NCBI RefSeq assembly: GCF_022385335.1
Contig: NZ_CP092431.1
Coordinates: 1,860,001-1,924,000, forward strand
DNA length: 64,000 nucleotides
From: Streptomyces deccanensis
GTDB taxonomy: Bacteria; Actinomycetota; Actinomycetes; Streptomycetales; Streptomycetaceae
Direction of reading: 5' to 3'
Shown here: in pieces, positions 17,868 to 31,131 of the stretch
How the letters are laid out: every line of letters begins with the position of its first letter
Numbering within the stretch: position 1 is the first letter of the stretch
Made by a program: the position numbers and the translations under genes
The notes under the pieces: generated by a model
Database searches by the model: none
The model's input: only the letters and a program-made list of their open reading frames with translations
What the model was told of the DNA's origin: nothing

Positions 17868-20024
17868 ATGACAGGGAAGCGCGGCATCGGGCATCTCGTC
17901 TGCGGGCGGCGGGCCAAGTGGATCGTGCTGGGGCTGTGGCTGGTGGTGCTGTTCGTGGTGGCGCCGTTCGCCACGAAGCTCACGGACGCGCAGGACAACG
18001 ACGCCGCCTCGTGGCTGCCGGGCTCGGCGGAGTCCACGCAGGTCCTGGAGATCTCCGAGGGCTTCCGGCCCGAGCAGATCCCGGCCGTGGTCGTCTACGC
18101 CCGGGAGAGCGGCCTGACCGCCGAGGACCGGGCGACGATCGAGGCGGACGTACGGGAGCTCAAGCAGCTGACCGCTCACAAGATCATCGGTGACCAGACC
18201 CGGGGCCCCGTCTACGACCGCGCGACCGACCCGAGGGCCGCCCAGGTCTATGTGCCGATCACGATGGACGAGAAGGGCTGGGAGCGGATCGCGCCCGCGG
18301 TGGACTCGATCCGGGACGACGTGGGTGAGGGCGGCGACGGGCTCGCCGTGCACATCACGGGTCCGGGCGGTACGTCCGCCGACTTCTCGGAAGCCTTCGA
18401 GGGCATCGACTCCACGCTGCTGCTGTCGGCGATGGCCGTCGTCATCGTGATGCTCCTGCTCACCTACCGCAGTCCGACCCTGATCCTGGTGCCGCTCCTC
18501 GCGGTCATCGCGGCTCTGTTCACGGCCCAGGCACTGATCTATCTGCTCGCGGAACACGCCGGCCTGACGGTGAACGGCCAGAGCGCGGGCATCCTCACCG
18601 TCCTGGTGTTCGGCGCGGGCACCGACTACGCCCTGTTGCTCGTGGCCCGCTACCGCGAGGAGTTGCGCCGTCACGAGGACCGCCACGAGGCGATGGCCCT
18701 CGCCCTGCACCGGGCGGGCCCGGCTGTGCTGGCGTCCGGCGCGACGGTGGTGCTGAGCATGCTGGTGCTGCTGGCGGCCGAGATGAACTCCACGAGCGGT
18801 CTGGGCCCGGTGGCGGCCATCGGTGTGGCGGTCGCGCTGCTCGCGATGATGACGCTGTTCCCGGCCCTGCTGGTGATCTTCGGCCGCTGGATCTTCTGGC
18901 CGGTGATCCCGCACCTGGGCAGCGCCGACCCCACCGAGCGGGGTGTGTGGGCCCGCATGGGCCATCGTTTCTCCCGCCGCCCCCGGACGGTCTGGGTGGC
19001 GACGGCGGCCGCCCTCGCGCTGTGCTCGCTGGGCCTGATCCAGCTGCGCGCGGAAGGCATCAGCAATGCGGACGCCTTCACCGGCAAACCCGACTCGATC
19101 GTCGGCCAGGAGGTCTCCGCACGCTACTTCCCCGCGGGCAGCGGCGATCCCCTGGTGATCATCAGCAACCAGGCGCAGGCCCGCGAGGTGGGCCGCGTGG
19201 TCGCCGACACCGAAGGCGTCGTCGCGGACTCGCTCGGCCTGCCGCCCGGCACGAAACCCGCGAACGACGGCAAGGTCCTCTTCGAGGCGACCATGTCCGA
19301 CCCGGCCGACAGCGAGGCCGCGAAGGACACCGTCGAGCGGGTCCGGGACGCCGTGCACGCGGTCCCGGACGCCGACGCCCAGGTGGGCGGCGGTACAGCG
19401 GCCCTGCTGGACATGGACGAGGCGACGACCCACGACAACATCCTGATCATCCCGCTGGTGCTGGTCGTGGTCCTGCTGATCCTCTGCGCCCTGCTCCGCG
19501 CGCTGATCGCGCCGCTCCTGCTGATCGGAACGGTGATCCTGTCCTTCGCCGCCGCGCTGGGCATCAGCGCGCTCGCGTTCAGACACCTCTTCGACTACGC
19601 GGGCGAGTCGACCGACTTCCCCCTGTTCGTCTTCGTGTTCCTGGTCGCCCTGGGCATCGACTACAACATCTTCCTGACCACCCGTATCCGCGAGGAGGCC
19701 GCCCGCCAGGGCACCCGCAAGGCCGTGGTGACGGGCCTGGCGACGACCGGCGCGGTGATCACCTCGGCCGGCCTGGTCCTCGCCGGCACCTTCGCCGCCC
19801 TCGGCACGCTCCCCATGGTGGCCTTCGCCGAGATCGGCTTCGCGGTCGCCCTGGGCGTCCTCCTGGACACCTTCATCGTGCGATCCGTGCTGGTCACGGC
19901 CCTGTTCCTGGACGTCGGCCCGAAGGTGTGGTGGCCCCACCGACTGGCCCGGGAGGACGGCGGCGGCACACCCCCACCGCCACCGAAACAACCGGCGGGC
20001 AGCACAGCGGGACCGGACGGCTGA
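17868..20024 (+). CDS. MMPL-family (RND-type) membrane transporter
   Basis: This 718-residue membrane protein has the duplicated MMPL layout: one N-terminal helix (about residues 12-35), an external domain, five helices (about 180-340), then a second helix, external domain and five helices ending near 690. VFGAGTDYALLLVARYREE and the matching VALGIDYNIFLTTRIREEA contain the proton-relay aspartate-tyrosine pairs. Family members export lipids, siderophores or other hydrophobic compounds using the proton gradient. The substrate here is unknown. ATG 17868 follows GGAGGT by four bases and is preferred to GTG 17856. It converges on rsmB with a 12-base gap. Confidence 0.88.
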   Translation: MTGKRGIGHLVCGRRAKWIVLGLWLVVLFVVAPFATKLTDAQDNDAASWLPGSAESTQVLEISEGFRPEQIPAVVVYARESGLTAEDRATIEADVRELKQLTAHKIIGDQTRGPVYDRATDPRAAQVYVPITMDEKGWERIAPAVDSIRDDVGEGGDGLAVHITGPGGTSADFSEAFEGIDSTLLLSAMAVVIVMLLLTYRSPTLILVPLLAVIAALFTAQALIYLLAEHAGLTVNGQSAGILTVLVFGAGTDYALLLVARYREELRRHEDRHEAMALALHRAGPAVLASGATVVLSMLVLLAAEMNSTSGLGPVAAIGVAVALLAMMTLFPALLVIFGRWIFWPVIPHLGSADPTERGVWARMGHRFSRRPRTVWVATAAALALCSLGLIQLRAEGISNADAFTGKPDSIVGQEVSARYFPAGSGDPLVIISNQAQAREVGRVVADTEGVVADSLGLPPGTKPANDGKVLFEATMSDPADSEAAKDTVERVRDAVHAVPDADAQVGGGTAALLDMDEATTHDNILIIPLVLVVVLLILCALLRALIAPLLLIGTVILSFAAALGISALAFRHLFDYAGESTDFPLFVFVFLVALGIDYNIFLTTRIREEAARQGTRKAVVTGLATTGAVITSAGLVLAGTFAALGTLPMVAFAEIGFAVALGVLLDTFIVRSVLVTALFLDVGPKVWWPHRLAREDGGGTPPPPPKQPAGSTAGPDG

Positions 20025-23417
<3,393 letters not shown>

Positions 23418-23429
23418 CCACCCGCACCC

Positions 23430-23458
23430 CTGCCTCCCGGTGTCCGACCGGGAGGCAG
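23430..23458 (+). terminator. Terminator between HTH-protein gene and priA
   Basis: A 12-bp perfect stem (CTGCCTCCCGGT / ACCGGGAGGCAG) with a five-base loop begins 13 bases after the HTH-protein stop. The genes converge, so it can also end priA transcription. Confidence 0.65.
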
Positions 23459-23508
23459 TCCCATGCCGGGAGGCGAGGCAGACCCGTTGCGGGAGGCAGA
23501 CCCATGCC
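23450..23508. repeat. Three imperfect direct repeats starting GGGAGGC
   Basis: Units at 23450, 23468 and 23491 share GGGAGGC...CAGNCCCRTKSC; the middle one has a five-base insertion. They extend the terminator arm and could form alternative hairpins with GCCTCCC at 23512. Confidence 0.45.
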
Positions 23509-23531
23509 GAAGCCTCCCACCCCGCGCCCGC

Positions 23532-25724
23532 TCACCCGATGTCCAACGGATCCACCCGGATCCGCACGCGCGCCCCTTCAGTCACCCCGCGTGCCATCCG
23601 CGCCGCCTGCGCGCTCTTCAGCGCACCGGCCAGGGCCGCCCCGCTCCCCGGCGGCACCCGGATCAGCGCACGCTCCCAGTGCTCCGCCGTCGTCGGCCCG
23701 CCGGCCCGCCGCGCTCGTGCCCCACCGGCCGCAGGACCCGCACCCGACCCGGGGACCGCGGGCCCGGCCACCGGCACAGGCCCCAACACCTCGGCGTCCG
23801 GCGGCAGTTCGACCGCCGCCAGGAACTCGGCCACGGCCTGGACCGGTCCGGACACGGCGGCCATCCGCGACACCGGCGGAAAGCCCAGCTCGGCCCGTTC
23901 GGCGAGTTCCCGCACCGCGTGCCCCACCGGGTCCCACCGCACGAGCGCCTGCACGGGCCGTAGCATCGGCTCGGCGACCACGACGACCGTGCCGCCGGCC
24001 CCCTGGTTCCGTACGAGCGCGGCCGCGCCGATCCAGCGCCGCAGCGCGTCCTCCCCGGCCCGCAGATCGGGCCGCCCCAGCATGGCCCAGCCGTCGAGCA
24101 GCAGGGCCGCCGCGTACCCGCCCTCGGCGACCGGCTCGGCCCCGGGCGTGCTCACGACCAGCGCGGGCGTCCCGGGCACGGTGTCGAGCACCTGCTCCCG
24201 GCCGGAGGTCCGTACGGGCACGGCGGGAAACGCCCGTCCCAGTTCCTCGGCGGTCCGCCGCGCCCCCACGACCTGTGCCCGCAGCCGGTTGCTCCCGCAC
24301 TCGGGGCAGTGCCAGCCGCTCTCCTCACGCCCGCACCATCCGCACAGCAGGGCCCCCGCACCGTCCTGCGCCGCCAGCGGCCCCGCGCAGTGCCGGCACC
24401 GAGCCGGCTCCCGGCACCGCGCGCAGGCCATCCGCGGCACATACCCCCGCCGGGGCACCTGCACCAGCACGGGCCCGTCCCGCAAGCCATCCCGCGCGAC
24501 CTGCCAGGCGAGGCTCGGCAACCGAGCCGCCCGAGCCGCCTCGTCCCGCGCGAGGTCCGCGTCCCCCACGGTCCGCACCAGCGGCGCGGCGGCCCGCACC
24601 TGCTCCCGCCCGGCCACGATCGGCGCCGCCCAGCCGCTCTCGACGAGTTGGGCGGCCTCGACCGTGCAGCTCCAACTCCCCAGCAGGAAGCCGCACTTGT
24701 CCCGGGTGGCCCGCAGCTCCAGCACCTCGCGCACATGGGGAAAGGGGGCGTTGTCGTCGCTGTGACTGGCGTCCCCGTCGTCCCAGACGACGACCAGCCC
24801 GAGATCCCGCACCGGCGCGAACATGGCCGCCCGGGTCCCCACCACCGCCCGTACGGCCCCCCGGCGCACGGCCAGCCACTCCCGGTAGCGCCTCTCCTGC
24901 CCGGCGTCGGCGGTCAGCAGCGCGTGCCGCCCCTCCCCCAGCAACTGCCCGAGCGCCTCGTCGACCCGAGCCGCGGGCCGCCCGGCCGGTACGACCACGA
25001 GCGCGCCTCGCCCCGACGCCAGCGTCGCCTGCACGGCCCGCGCGATCTCCTCGGCCCACTCCGGCCCCGGCAACGCGGTCCACACGGCCCGGGGCGCACC
25101 CCCGCCGGCCAGCGCCCGCAGGAACCCCTCCCCCCGCCCGTACCGCAGCCACGATCCCGGCTCGGGCGCGGCGGGCGGGGCGGCCGGCTCGCCCATCGGC
25201 ACGGCCTCCGCGCGAGCGTGCCGAGGGGGAACGGCCAGCTGCAGCACATCGGCGAGGCTCCCCGCGTACCGGTCGGCCACGGCCCTCGCCAGCCCCAACA
25301 GCTCGGGCCCCAGCACCGGTTCGGGGGAGACGACCTGGGCGAGCGCGGCCAGCGGCCCGCTGTAGTCCGACTCGGCGACCCGTTCGACGAGAAACCCGTC
25401 GATCAGCGAGCCGCCCTCGCGCCGCCCTTCGCGGACGTTGCGCCCCCCGGCGCCGAACCGCACCCGCACCCGCACCCCCGGCTGGGCGTCCGCGTCCAGT
25501 TCCTCCGGCACCGCGTAGTCGAAGTACCGGTCGAGATGCAGCACCCCCTTGTCGACCAGCACCCGGGCGACCGGCAACTCCTTGGCCAGCGCCGCCCCCC
25601 GCCAGGTCCGAGGCTTCGCCCGCGGCACCTTGGCCTTGCGCACCGCCTCCCGGACGAGCGCCAACTGCTCCGGCTCCCCGCCCCCCGCCGCGCCCCCGCC
25701 CCTCGTACCGTCCTCGCTGCTCAC
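23532..25724 (-). CDS. priA: PriA-like primosomal protein with degenerate helicase motifs
   Basis: The 730-residue protein has the PriA DNA-binding and wing domains (about 45-200) and eight zinc-ligand cysteines (about C434, 437, 443, 446, 461, 464, 473, 476). The ATPase motifs are not normal: where Walker A should be there is WTALPGPEW (about 215-223), without a GK[ST], and the DEAH box position reads WDDGD (about 314-318). Actinobacterial PriA proteins are known to lack intact helicase motifs, so a structural role in replication restart is more likely than unwinding. GTG 25724 with GGGAGG upstream was chosen over a longer frame. Confidence 0.85.
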   Translation of the reverse strand: MSSEDGTRGGGAAGGGEPEQLALVREAVRKAKVPRAKPRTWRGAALAKELPVARVLVDKGVLHLDRYFDYAVPEELDADAQPGVRVRVRFGAGGRNVREGRREGGSLIDGFLVERVAESDYSGPLAALAQVVSPEPVLGPELLGLARAVADRYAGSLADVLQLAVPPRHARAEAVPMGEPAAPPAAPEPGSWLRYGRGEGFLRALAGGGAPRAVWTALPGPEWAEEIARAVQATLASGRGALVVVPAGRPAARVDEALGQLLGEGRHALLTADAGQERRYREWLAVRRGAVRAVVGTRAAMFAPVRDLGLVVVWDDGDASHSDDNAPFPHVREVLELRATRDKCGFLLGSWSCTVEAAQLVESGWAAPIVAGREQVRAAAPLVRTVGDADLARDEAARAARLPSLAWQVARDGLRDGPVLVQVPRRGYVPRMACARCREPARCRHCAGPLAAQDGAGALLCGWCGREESGWHCPECGSNRLRAQVVGARRTAEELGRAFPAVPVRTSGREQVLDTVPGTPALVVSTPGAEPVAEGGYAAALLLDGWAMLGRPDLRAGEDALRRWIGAAALVRNQGAGGTVVVVAEPMLRPVQALVRWDPVGHAVRELAERAELGFPPVSRMAAVSGPVQAVAEFLAAVELPPDAEVLGPVPVAGPAVPGSGAGPAAGGARARRAGGPTTAEHWERALIRVPPGSGAALAGALKSAQAARMARGVTEGARVRIRVDPLDIG

Positions 25725-25834
25725 ACCCCCATCCTCCCAAACCCCACTGACAGCCGACGCCGCCCGAGACCCCGGTGCGCGGCGGGCGCGGGGTGCGCAC
25801 CCGGCAGTCCGGCGGCCGCGAGGGTCGGGGAACG

Positions 25835-25876
25835 CGGCGAGGCCCGGCACCCCCGAAGGGGTGCCGGGCCTCGCCG
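25835..25876 (-). terminator. Strong metK terminator with UUCG loop
   Basis: A 19-bp perfect stem (25835-25853 with 25858-25876) encloses a tetraloop that reads UUCG in the metK transcript, closed by C-G. It begins 32 bases after the metK stop and also faces the priA start. Confidence 0.8.
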
Positions 25877-25907
25877 TGGAGCGGAAGAGGCAGTGGGTCA
25901 GGAGGGC

Positions 25908-27116
<1,209 letters not shown>

Positions 27117-27356
27117 AACGCTCCCTGGGGTTGCAGCGGCTGCTGGCTGATCATTGGCGGACGTGCTCGGGGGCTGCGCCCGGCGTCGTCCGAGAACAGT
27201 TTATCGGTCGGGCTCGGCCACCGGCCCACCTGTCTCGCCTCTCGGGAGCCCTGTGACCTGCGGCACGTGCATTCTGCCCAATGGTCGTCGCTGTCCGCCA
27301 GGGTCGCCACGCCCGAATGTGCGTGGTTCGAGTGGGCCCTGACGTGAATACCACCG

Positions 27357-28559
27357 TCACCCGAGTCTGTCGGCCACCAGGTCCCACACCGTTTCGGCCA
27401 GGGCTTCCTTGGGGCCGTACGGCACAGGTGTCTCGCTTCCGTCGGCTCCCAGCACCACGGCCTCGTTCTCCTCGGAGCCGAAGGTCTTGCGCTCCCCCAC
27501 CTCGTTCACCACCAGCAGGTCGCACCCCTTGCGGGCCAGTTTGGCGCGGCCGTTGGCGAGGACGTCGTCGGTCTCGGCGGCGAAGCCGACGATCACCTGG
27601 CCGGGGCGCGGGCGGTCCGCCGAGATCTCCGCGAGGATGTCCGGATTACGTACCAGGACGATGGGCTCGGGTTCCTGGCCGTCCTTCTTCTTGATCTTGC
27701 CGGTGGCGTAGTTCTCCGGGCGGAAGTCCGCCACGGCGGCCGCCATCACCACCACGTCCGCCTCCGGCGCCGCCTTGAGTACCGCCTCGCGCAGCTGGAC
27801 CGCCGTACCGATCCGGACGACGTCCACGCCGGCGGGGTCCGGCAGCCCGGTGTTGCCCTCGATGAGTGTGACCCGGGCGCCTCGCGCGGCTGCCGTACGG
27901 GCGAGGGCGTACCCCTGTTTGCCGGAGGAGCGGTTGCCGAGGAAGCGGACGGGGTCGAGGGGCTCCCGGGTGCCGCCGGCGGTCACCACGACGTGCCGGC
28001 CGACGAGGTCGGGCTCGGTGACGCCGCGGGCCAGCACCCGGCGGCAGACCTCGAAGATCTCGGCGGGGTCCGGCAGCCGGCCCTTGCCGGTGTCGACGCC
28101 GGTCAGCCTGCCCACGGCGGGGTCGATGACGAGGGCGCCCCGGCGGCGGAGCGTCGCCACGTTCTCCTGGGTGGCCGGGTGTTCCCACATCTCGGTGTGC
28201 ATGGCGGGGGCGAAGACGACCGGACAGCGGGCGGTGAGCAGGGTGTTGGTGAGGAGGTCGTCGGCCAGGCCGTGGGCGGCCTTGGCCAGCATGTCGGCGG
28301 TGGCCGGGGCGACGACGACCAGCTCGGCCTCCTGCCCGATGCGCACGTGCGGCACCTCGTGGACGCTCTCCCAGACCTCGGTGGAGACCGGGTTGCCGGA
28401 GAGCGCGGACCACGTGGCGGCGCCCACGAAGTGCAGCGCGGAGTCGGTCGGCACGACCCGTACGTCATGACCGGACTCGGTCAGCCGGCGCAGCAGCTCG
28501 CACGCCTTGTAGGCGGCGATGCCACCGCTGACCCCCAGAACGACCTTCGGCTTGCCCAC
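27357..28559 (-). CDS. coaBC: Bifunctional phosphopantothenoylcysteine decarboxylase/synthetase
   Basis: The 400-residue protein carries out two steps of coenzyme A synthesis. The CoaC flavoprotein half (about 1-180) has VLGVSGGIAAYKACELLRRL, the active-site region HEVPHVRIGQEAE and PAMHTEMWEHPATQEN. The CoaB half (about 185-400) has VTAGGTREPLDPVRFLGNRSSG and the lysine-rich KIKKKDG loop. GTG 28559 with GGGGAGG upstream was chosen. It follows rpoZ, from which it is separated by a strong hairpin. Confidence 0.93.
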   Translation of the reverse strand: MGKPKVVLGVSGGIAAYKACELLRRLTESGHDVRVVPTDSALHFVGAATWSALSGNPVSTEVWESVHEVPHVRIGQEAELVVVAPATADMLAKAAHGLADDLLTNTLLTARCPVVFAPAMHTEMWEHPATQENVATLRRRGALVIDPAVGRLTGVDTGKGRLPDPAEIFEVCRRVLARGVTEPDLVGRHVVVTAGGTREPLDPVRFLGNRSSGKQGYALARTAAARGARVTLIEGNTGLPDPAGVDVVRIGTAVQLREAVLKAAPEADVVVMAAAVADFRPENYATGKIKKKDGQEPEPIVLVRNPDILAEISADRPRPGQVIVGFAAETDDVLANGRAKLARKGCDLLVVNEVGERKTFGSEENEAVVLGADGSETPVPYGPKEALAETVWDLVADRLG

Positions 28560-28613
28560 CGGGCCTCCCCGCACTCGGATGTGTACGCCTCTGTGTGACG
28601 CCTCAATGACACA

Positions 28614-28675
28614 CCACAGGCCCGACAGTTGCTCCCCCAGCTAACGCTGGGAGGTGCCCCCTGCCGGGCCTGTGG
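28614..28675 (-). terminator. rpoZ terminator carrying an inserted hairpin repeat
   Basis: An 11-bp perfect outer stem (CCACAGGCCCG 28614-28624 / CGGGCCTGTGG 28665-28675) encloses a second hairpin, CCCAGC-TAAC-GCTGGG (28636-28651), within a segment rich in C and G runs. The compound structure lies 29 bases after rpoZ. Confidence 0.65.
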
Positions 28676-28704
28676 ATAAACCTACTGCGATCTGCCGATA
28701 TGAC

Positions 28705-28974
28705 TTACGCGGGGCCCTCGACGGCCTCGGACGTCAGCAGACCCGCGTTGATCTCGCGCAGGGCGATCGAGAGCGGCTTCTCGTGGACGTGGGTGTCGAC
28801 GAGGGGACCGACGTACTCGAGGAGGCCCTCGCCGAGCTGCGAGTAGTACGCGTTGATCTGGCGGGCACGCTTGGCCGCGTAGATCACGAGGCTGTACTTC
28901 GAGTCGGTGGCCTCGAGGAGCTCGTCGATCGGCGGGTTGATGATGCCCTCGGGCGCGGAGATGGAAGAGGACAC
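28705..28974 (-). CDS. rpoZ: RNA polymerase omega subunit
   Basis: The 89-residue protein matches omega, with [30 protein letters not shown], the conserved segment that wraps the C-terminus of beta-prime. Omega aids assembly and stability of RNA polymerase, and in Streptomyces its loss affects development and antibiotics. GTG 28974 has GGAAGG six bases upstream. It is downstream of gmk by 64 bases in the order sIHF-gmk-rpoZ-coaBC. Confidence 0.93.
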   Translation of the reverse strand: MSSSISAPEGIINPPIDELLEATDSKYSLVIYAAKRARQINAYYSQLGEGLLEYVGPLVDTHVHEKPLSIALREINAGLLTSEAVEGPA

Positions 28975-29038
28975 GCTCTACCTTCCGATGGATGGGAAAA
29001 GATCGGTCGTGATCACAGAAAACGGACAGAGCCCGTGA

Positions 29039-29632
29039 TCACACAACATCCATCAAGGCTAGCAGCTCGCGGGCCACGTCCTCGACGGAGGTGTTGACCA
29101 GGGTCACGTCGAACTCCGGCTCGGCCGCCAGCTCGATCTTGGCCGCCTCCAGGCGGCGTTCGATCACCTCGGGCGGCTCGGTGCCCCGGCCGGTGAGCCT
29201 GCGCACCAGTTCCTCCCAGGAGGGAGGCGCCAGGAAGACCAGCTGGGCGTCCGGCATGGTCTCGCGGACCTGCCGTGCGCCCTGGAGGTCGATCTCCAGC
29301 AGGACCGGCTCGCCCCGCTCCAGGCGTTCGAGCACGGCGGCCCGGGGGGTGCCGTAGCGGTTGCCGGCGAACTCGGCCCACTCCAGCAGCTCGCCGTTGG
29401 CGATCAGCTTGTCCATCTCGTCGTCGGTGACGAAGAAGTAGTGGACTCCGTGCTGCTCGCCGGGGCGTGGCTTGCGGGTCGTCGCCGACACCGACAGCCA
29501 GACCTCGGGGTGCGCCTTGCGCATATGGGCGACGACCGTGCTCTTGCCGACCCCTGAGGGGCCGGAGAGCACGGTCAGCCGCGGACGTACGTCCGGGGGC
29601 TCGGGGGTCGTCCCCCGGAATGTTGCAGCCAT
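29039..29632 (-). CDS. gmk: Guanylate kinase
   Basis: The 197-residue kinase phosphorylates GMP to GDP with ATP. The P-loop is [12 protein letters not shown] (about 23-34), followed by the GMP-binding [13 protein letters not shown] and HYFFV. The length is normal. It lies between sIHF and rpoZ on one strand, the usual actinobacterial order, and sits close to two pyr and one guaB gene clusters without an obvious functional tie. Confidence 0.94.
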   Translation of the reverse strand: MAATFRGTTPEPPDVRPRLTVLSGPSGVGKSTVVAHMRKAHPEVWLSVSATTRKPRPGEQHGVHYFFVTDDEMDKLIANGELLEWAEFAGNRYGTPRAAVLERLERGEPVLLEIDLQGARQVRETMPDAQLVFLAPPSWEELVRRLTGRGTEPPEVIERRLEAAKIELAAEPEFDVTLVNTSVEDVARELLALMDVV

Positions 29633-29692
29633 GCAGCGATTATTCCAGCAATCCCGGAGTGCCCGGGACTCCCTTCCCGCCAGGGGGCGGGA

Positions 29693-30016
29693 TCAGGAAC
29701 CGGTGCTGCCGAACTCACGCTCCAGGGAAGCGATCTGGTTGGAACCGAGGCCGCGTACACGACGGCTCTCGGAGATGCCGAGTCGCTCCATGATCTGCTT
29801 GGCGCGGACCTTGCCCACGCCCGGCAGGGACTCGAGCAGGGCGGAGACCTTCATCTTGCCGATGACGTCGTTCTCCTGGCCCTGCTTGATGACCTCGTGC
29901 AGGGAGGCGCCGGAGTGCTTGAGTCGATTCTTGACCTCGGCCCGCTCCCGGCGAGCCGCGGCGGCCTTTTCGAGCGCGGCTGCGCGCTGTTCAGGGGTAA
30001 GGGGCGGAAGAGCCAC
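29693..30016 (-). CDS. mihF: Actinobacterial integration host factor (sIHF/mIHF)
   Basis: The 107-residue nucleoid-associated protein has the signature LPPLTPEQRAAALEKAA at the start, a long basic helix (RRERAEVKNRLKHSG) and the helix-two-turn-helix segment LPGVGKVRAKQIMERLGI. It binds DNA without strong sequence preference, affects topology and influences sporulation in Streptomyces. GTG 30016 gives the length known for this protein and follows a GAGGTGA ribosome site. The 254-base gap to pyrF (30017-30270) presumably holds its promoter and the end of the pyr transcript; I see no strong terminator there. Confidence 0.92.
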   Translation of the reverse strand: MALPPLTPEQRAAALEKAAAARRERAEVKNRLKHSGASLHEVIKQGQENDVIGKMKVSALLESLPGVGKVRAKQIMERLGISESRRVRGLGSNQIASLEREFGSTGS

Positions 30017-30270
30017 GCCTACGTCACCTCGGATGTCGAACTGTCGGATACGGACCGGTGAGGAACCTAGTCGCCCCACACCTGGGGTGCTACGAGCAAC
30101 ACGCTCGCCCGTTCACCCTGCTCGGAGACTAGCGGCCAACTCCGCCAGAGTCAGCGAGAACAGCGGAAAAGTCCTGGTCAGCCTCCATGGAGTCGGACAT
30201 AAGCCTCATATCGCCCCGGATTTGAGAATGTATTCAGACTCAAGGCGGCCGGGAACCGACCCTCGGCCAC

Positions 30271-31131
30271 TCATCGGAGGTCTCGGGCGGCCGTCGTCGC
30301 GGTGCGGATCTCGTCCGCGAAACGATCCGAGGCGTCACGCAGCGCGACGACGTCGCCACCGTGACGAAGGACACCTCGACTGACGTTCGGCACCACATGG
30401 CGCACGGCGGCGCCGAAGACCGCCGGAAGATCGGCCGGAGTGGCCCCCTGGGCGCCGATCCCCGGCGCGAGGAGAGGTCCGTTGATGTTCAGGTCGTACG
30501 ACGAGAGGTCACCCAGCGTGGCGCCGACGACGGCGCCGAAGGACCCCAGGGGCTCCTCCCCCGCGTTCTCGGCCGCCAGGTGCGCCAGCATGGTCGCGCC
30601 GACGTTCCGGCCGTCGGGGTCGTCGGTGCGGACCGCGTGCTGCACCTCGCCGCCCTCCGGGTTGGAGGTGAGCGCCAGCACGAACAGTCCGGCCCCGTTC
30701 TCGCGGGCCAGCTCCACGGCGGGCTTCAGCGAGCCGTAGCCCAGGTAGGGCGAGACCGTCAGCGCGTCCGAGAAGAGCGGCGCGTCCTTGTGCAGGAAGG
30801 TCTCGGCGTAGGCGGCCATGGTGGAGCCGATGTCGCCGCGCTTGGCGTCCATGACGACCAGCGCGCCGGCCGCCCGCGCCTCGGCCACGGACTTCTCCAG
30901 GACGGCGATGCCGCGCGACCCGAAGCGCTCGAAGAACGCGCTCTGCGGCTTCAGGACGGCCACCCGGTCGGCCAGCGCCTCGACGACCGTGCGGCTGAAC
31001 CGCTCCAGGCCCGCGACGTCGTCGTTCAGGCCCCAGTCGGCGAGCAGGGAGGCGTGCGGGTCGATGCCGACGCAGAGCGGCCCGCGTTCGTCCATGGCTC
31101 GGCGCAGGCGGGCGCCGAAGGGCTCGGTCAT
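30271..31131 (-). CDS. pyrF: Orotidine 5'-phosphate decarboxylase
   Basis: The 286-residue enzyme turns OMP into UMP, the last step of the pathway. It belongs to the longer class 2 subfamily, with LCVGIDPHASLL near the N-terminus, the catalytic VVMDAKRGDIGSTMAAYAE, and FVLALTSNPEG. Its ATG overlaps the pyrD stop by four bases (ATGA), so translation is probably coupled. It is the last gene of the pyr operon. Confidence 0.94.
   Translation of the reverse strand: MTEPFGARLRRAMDERGPLCVGIDPHASLLADWGLNDDVAGLERFSRTVVEALADRVAVLKPQSAFFERFGSRGIAVLEKSVAEARAAGALVVMDAKRGDIGSTMAAYAETFLHKDAPLFSDALTVSPYLGYGSLKPAVELARENGAGLFVLALTSNPEGGEVQHAVRTDDPDGRNVGATMLAHLAAENAGEEPLGSFGAVVGATLGDLSSYDLNINGPLLAPGIGAQGATPADLPAVFGAAVRHVVPNVSRGVLRHGGDVVALRDASDRFADEIRTATTAARDLR

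Noticed and set aside
27117..27356. Possible SAM riboswitch upstream of metK
   Set aside because: No SAM-I or SAM-II-like core pairing could be found in the 240 bases, and no terminator lies before the start codon.
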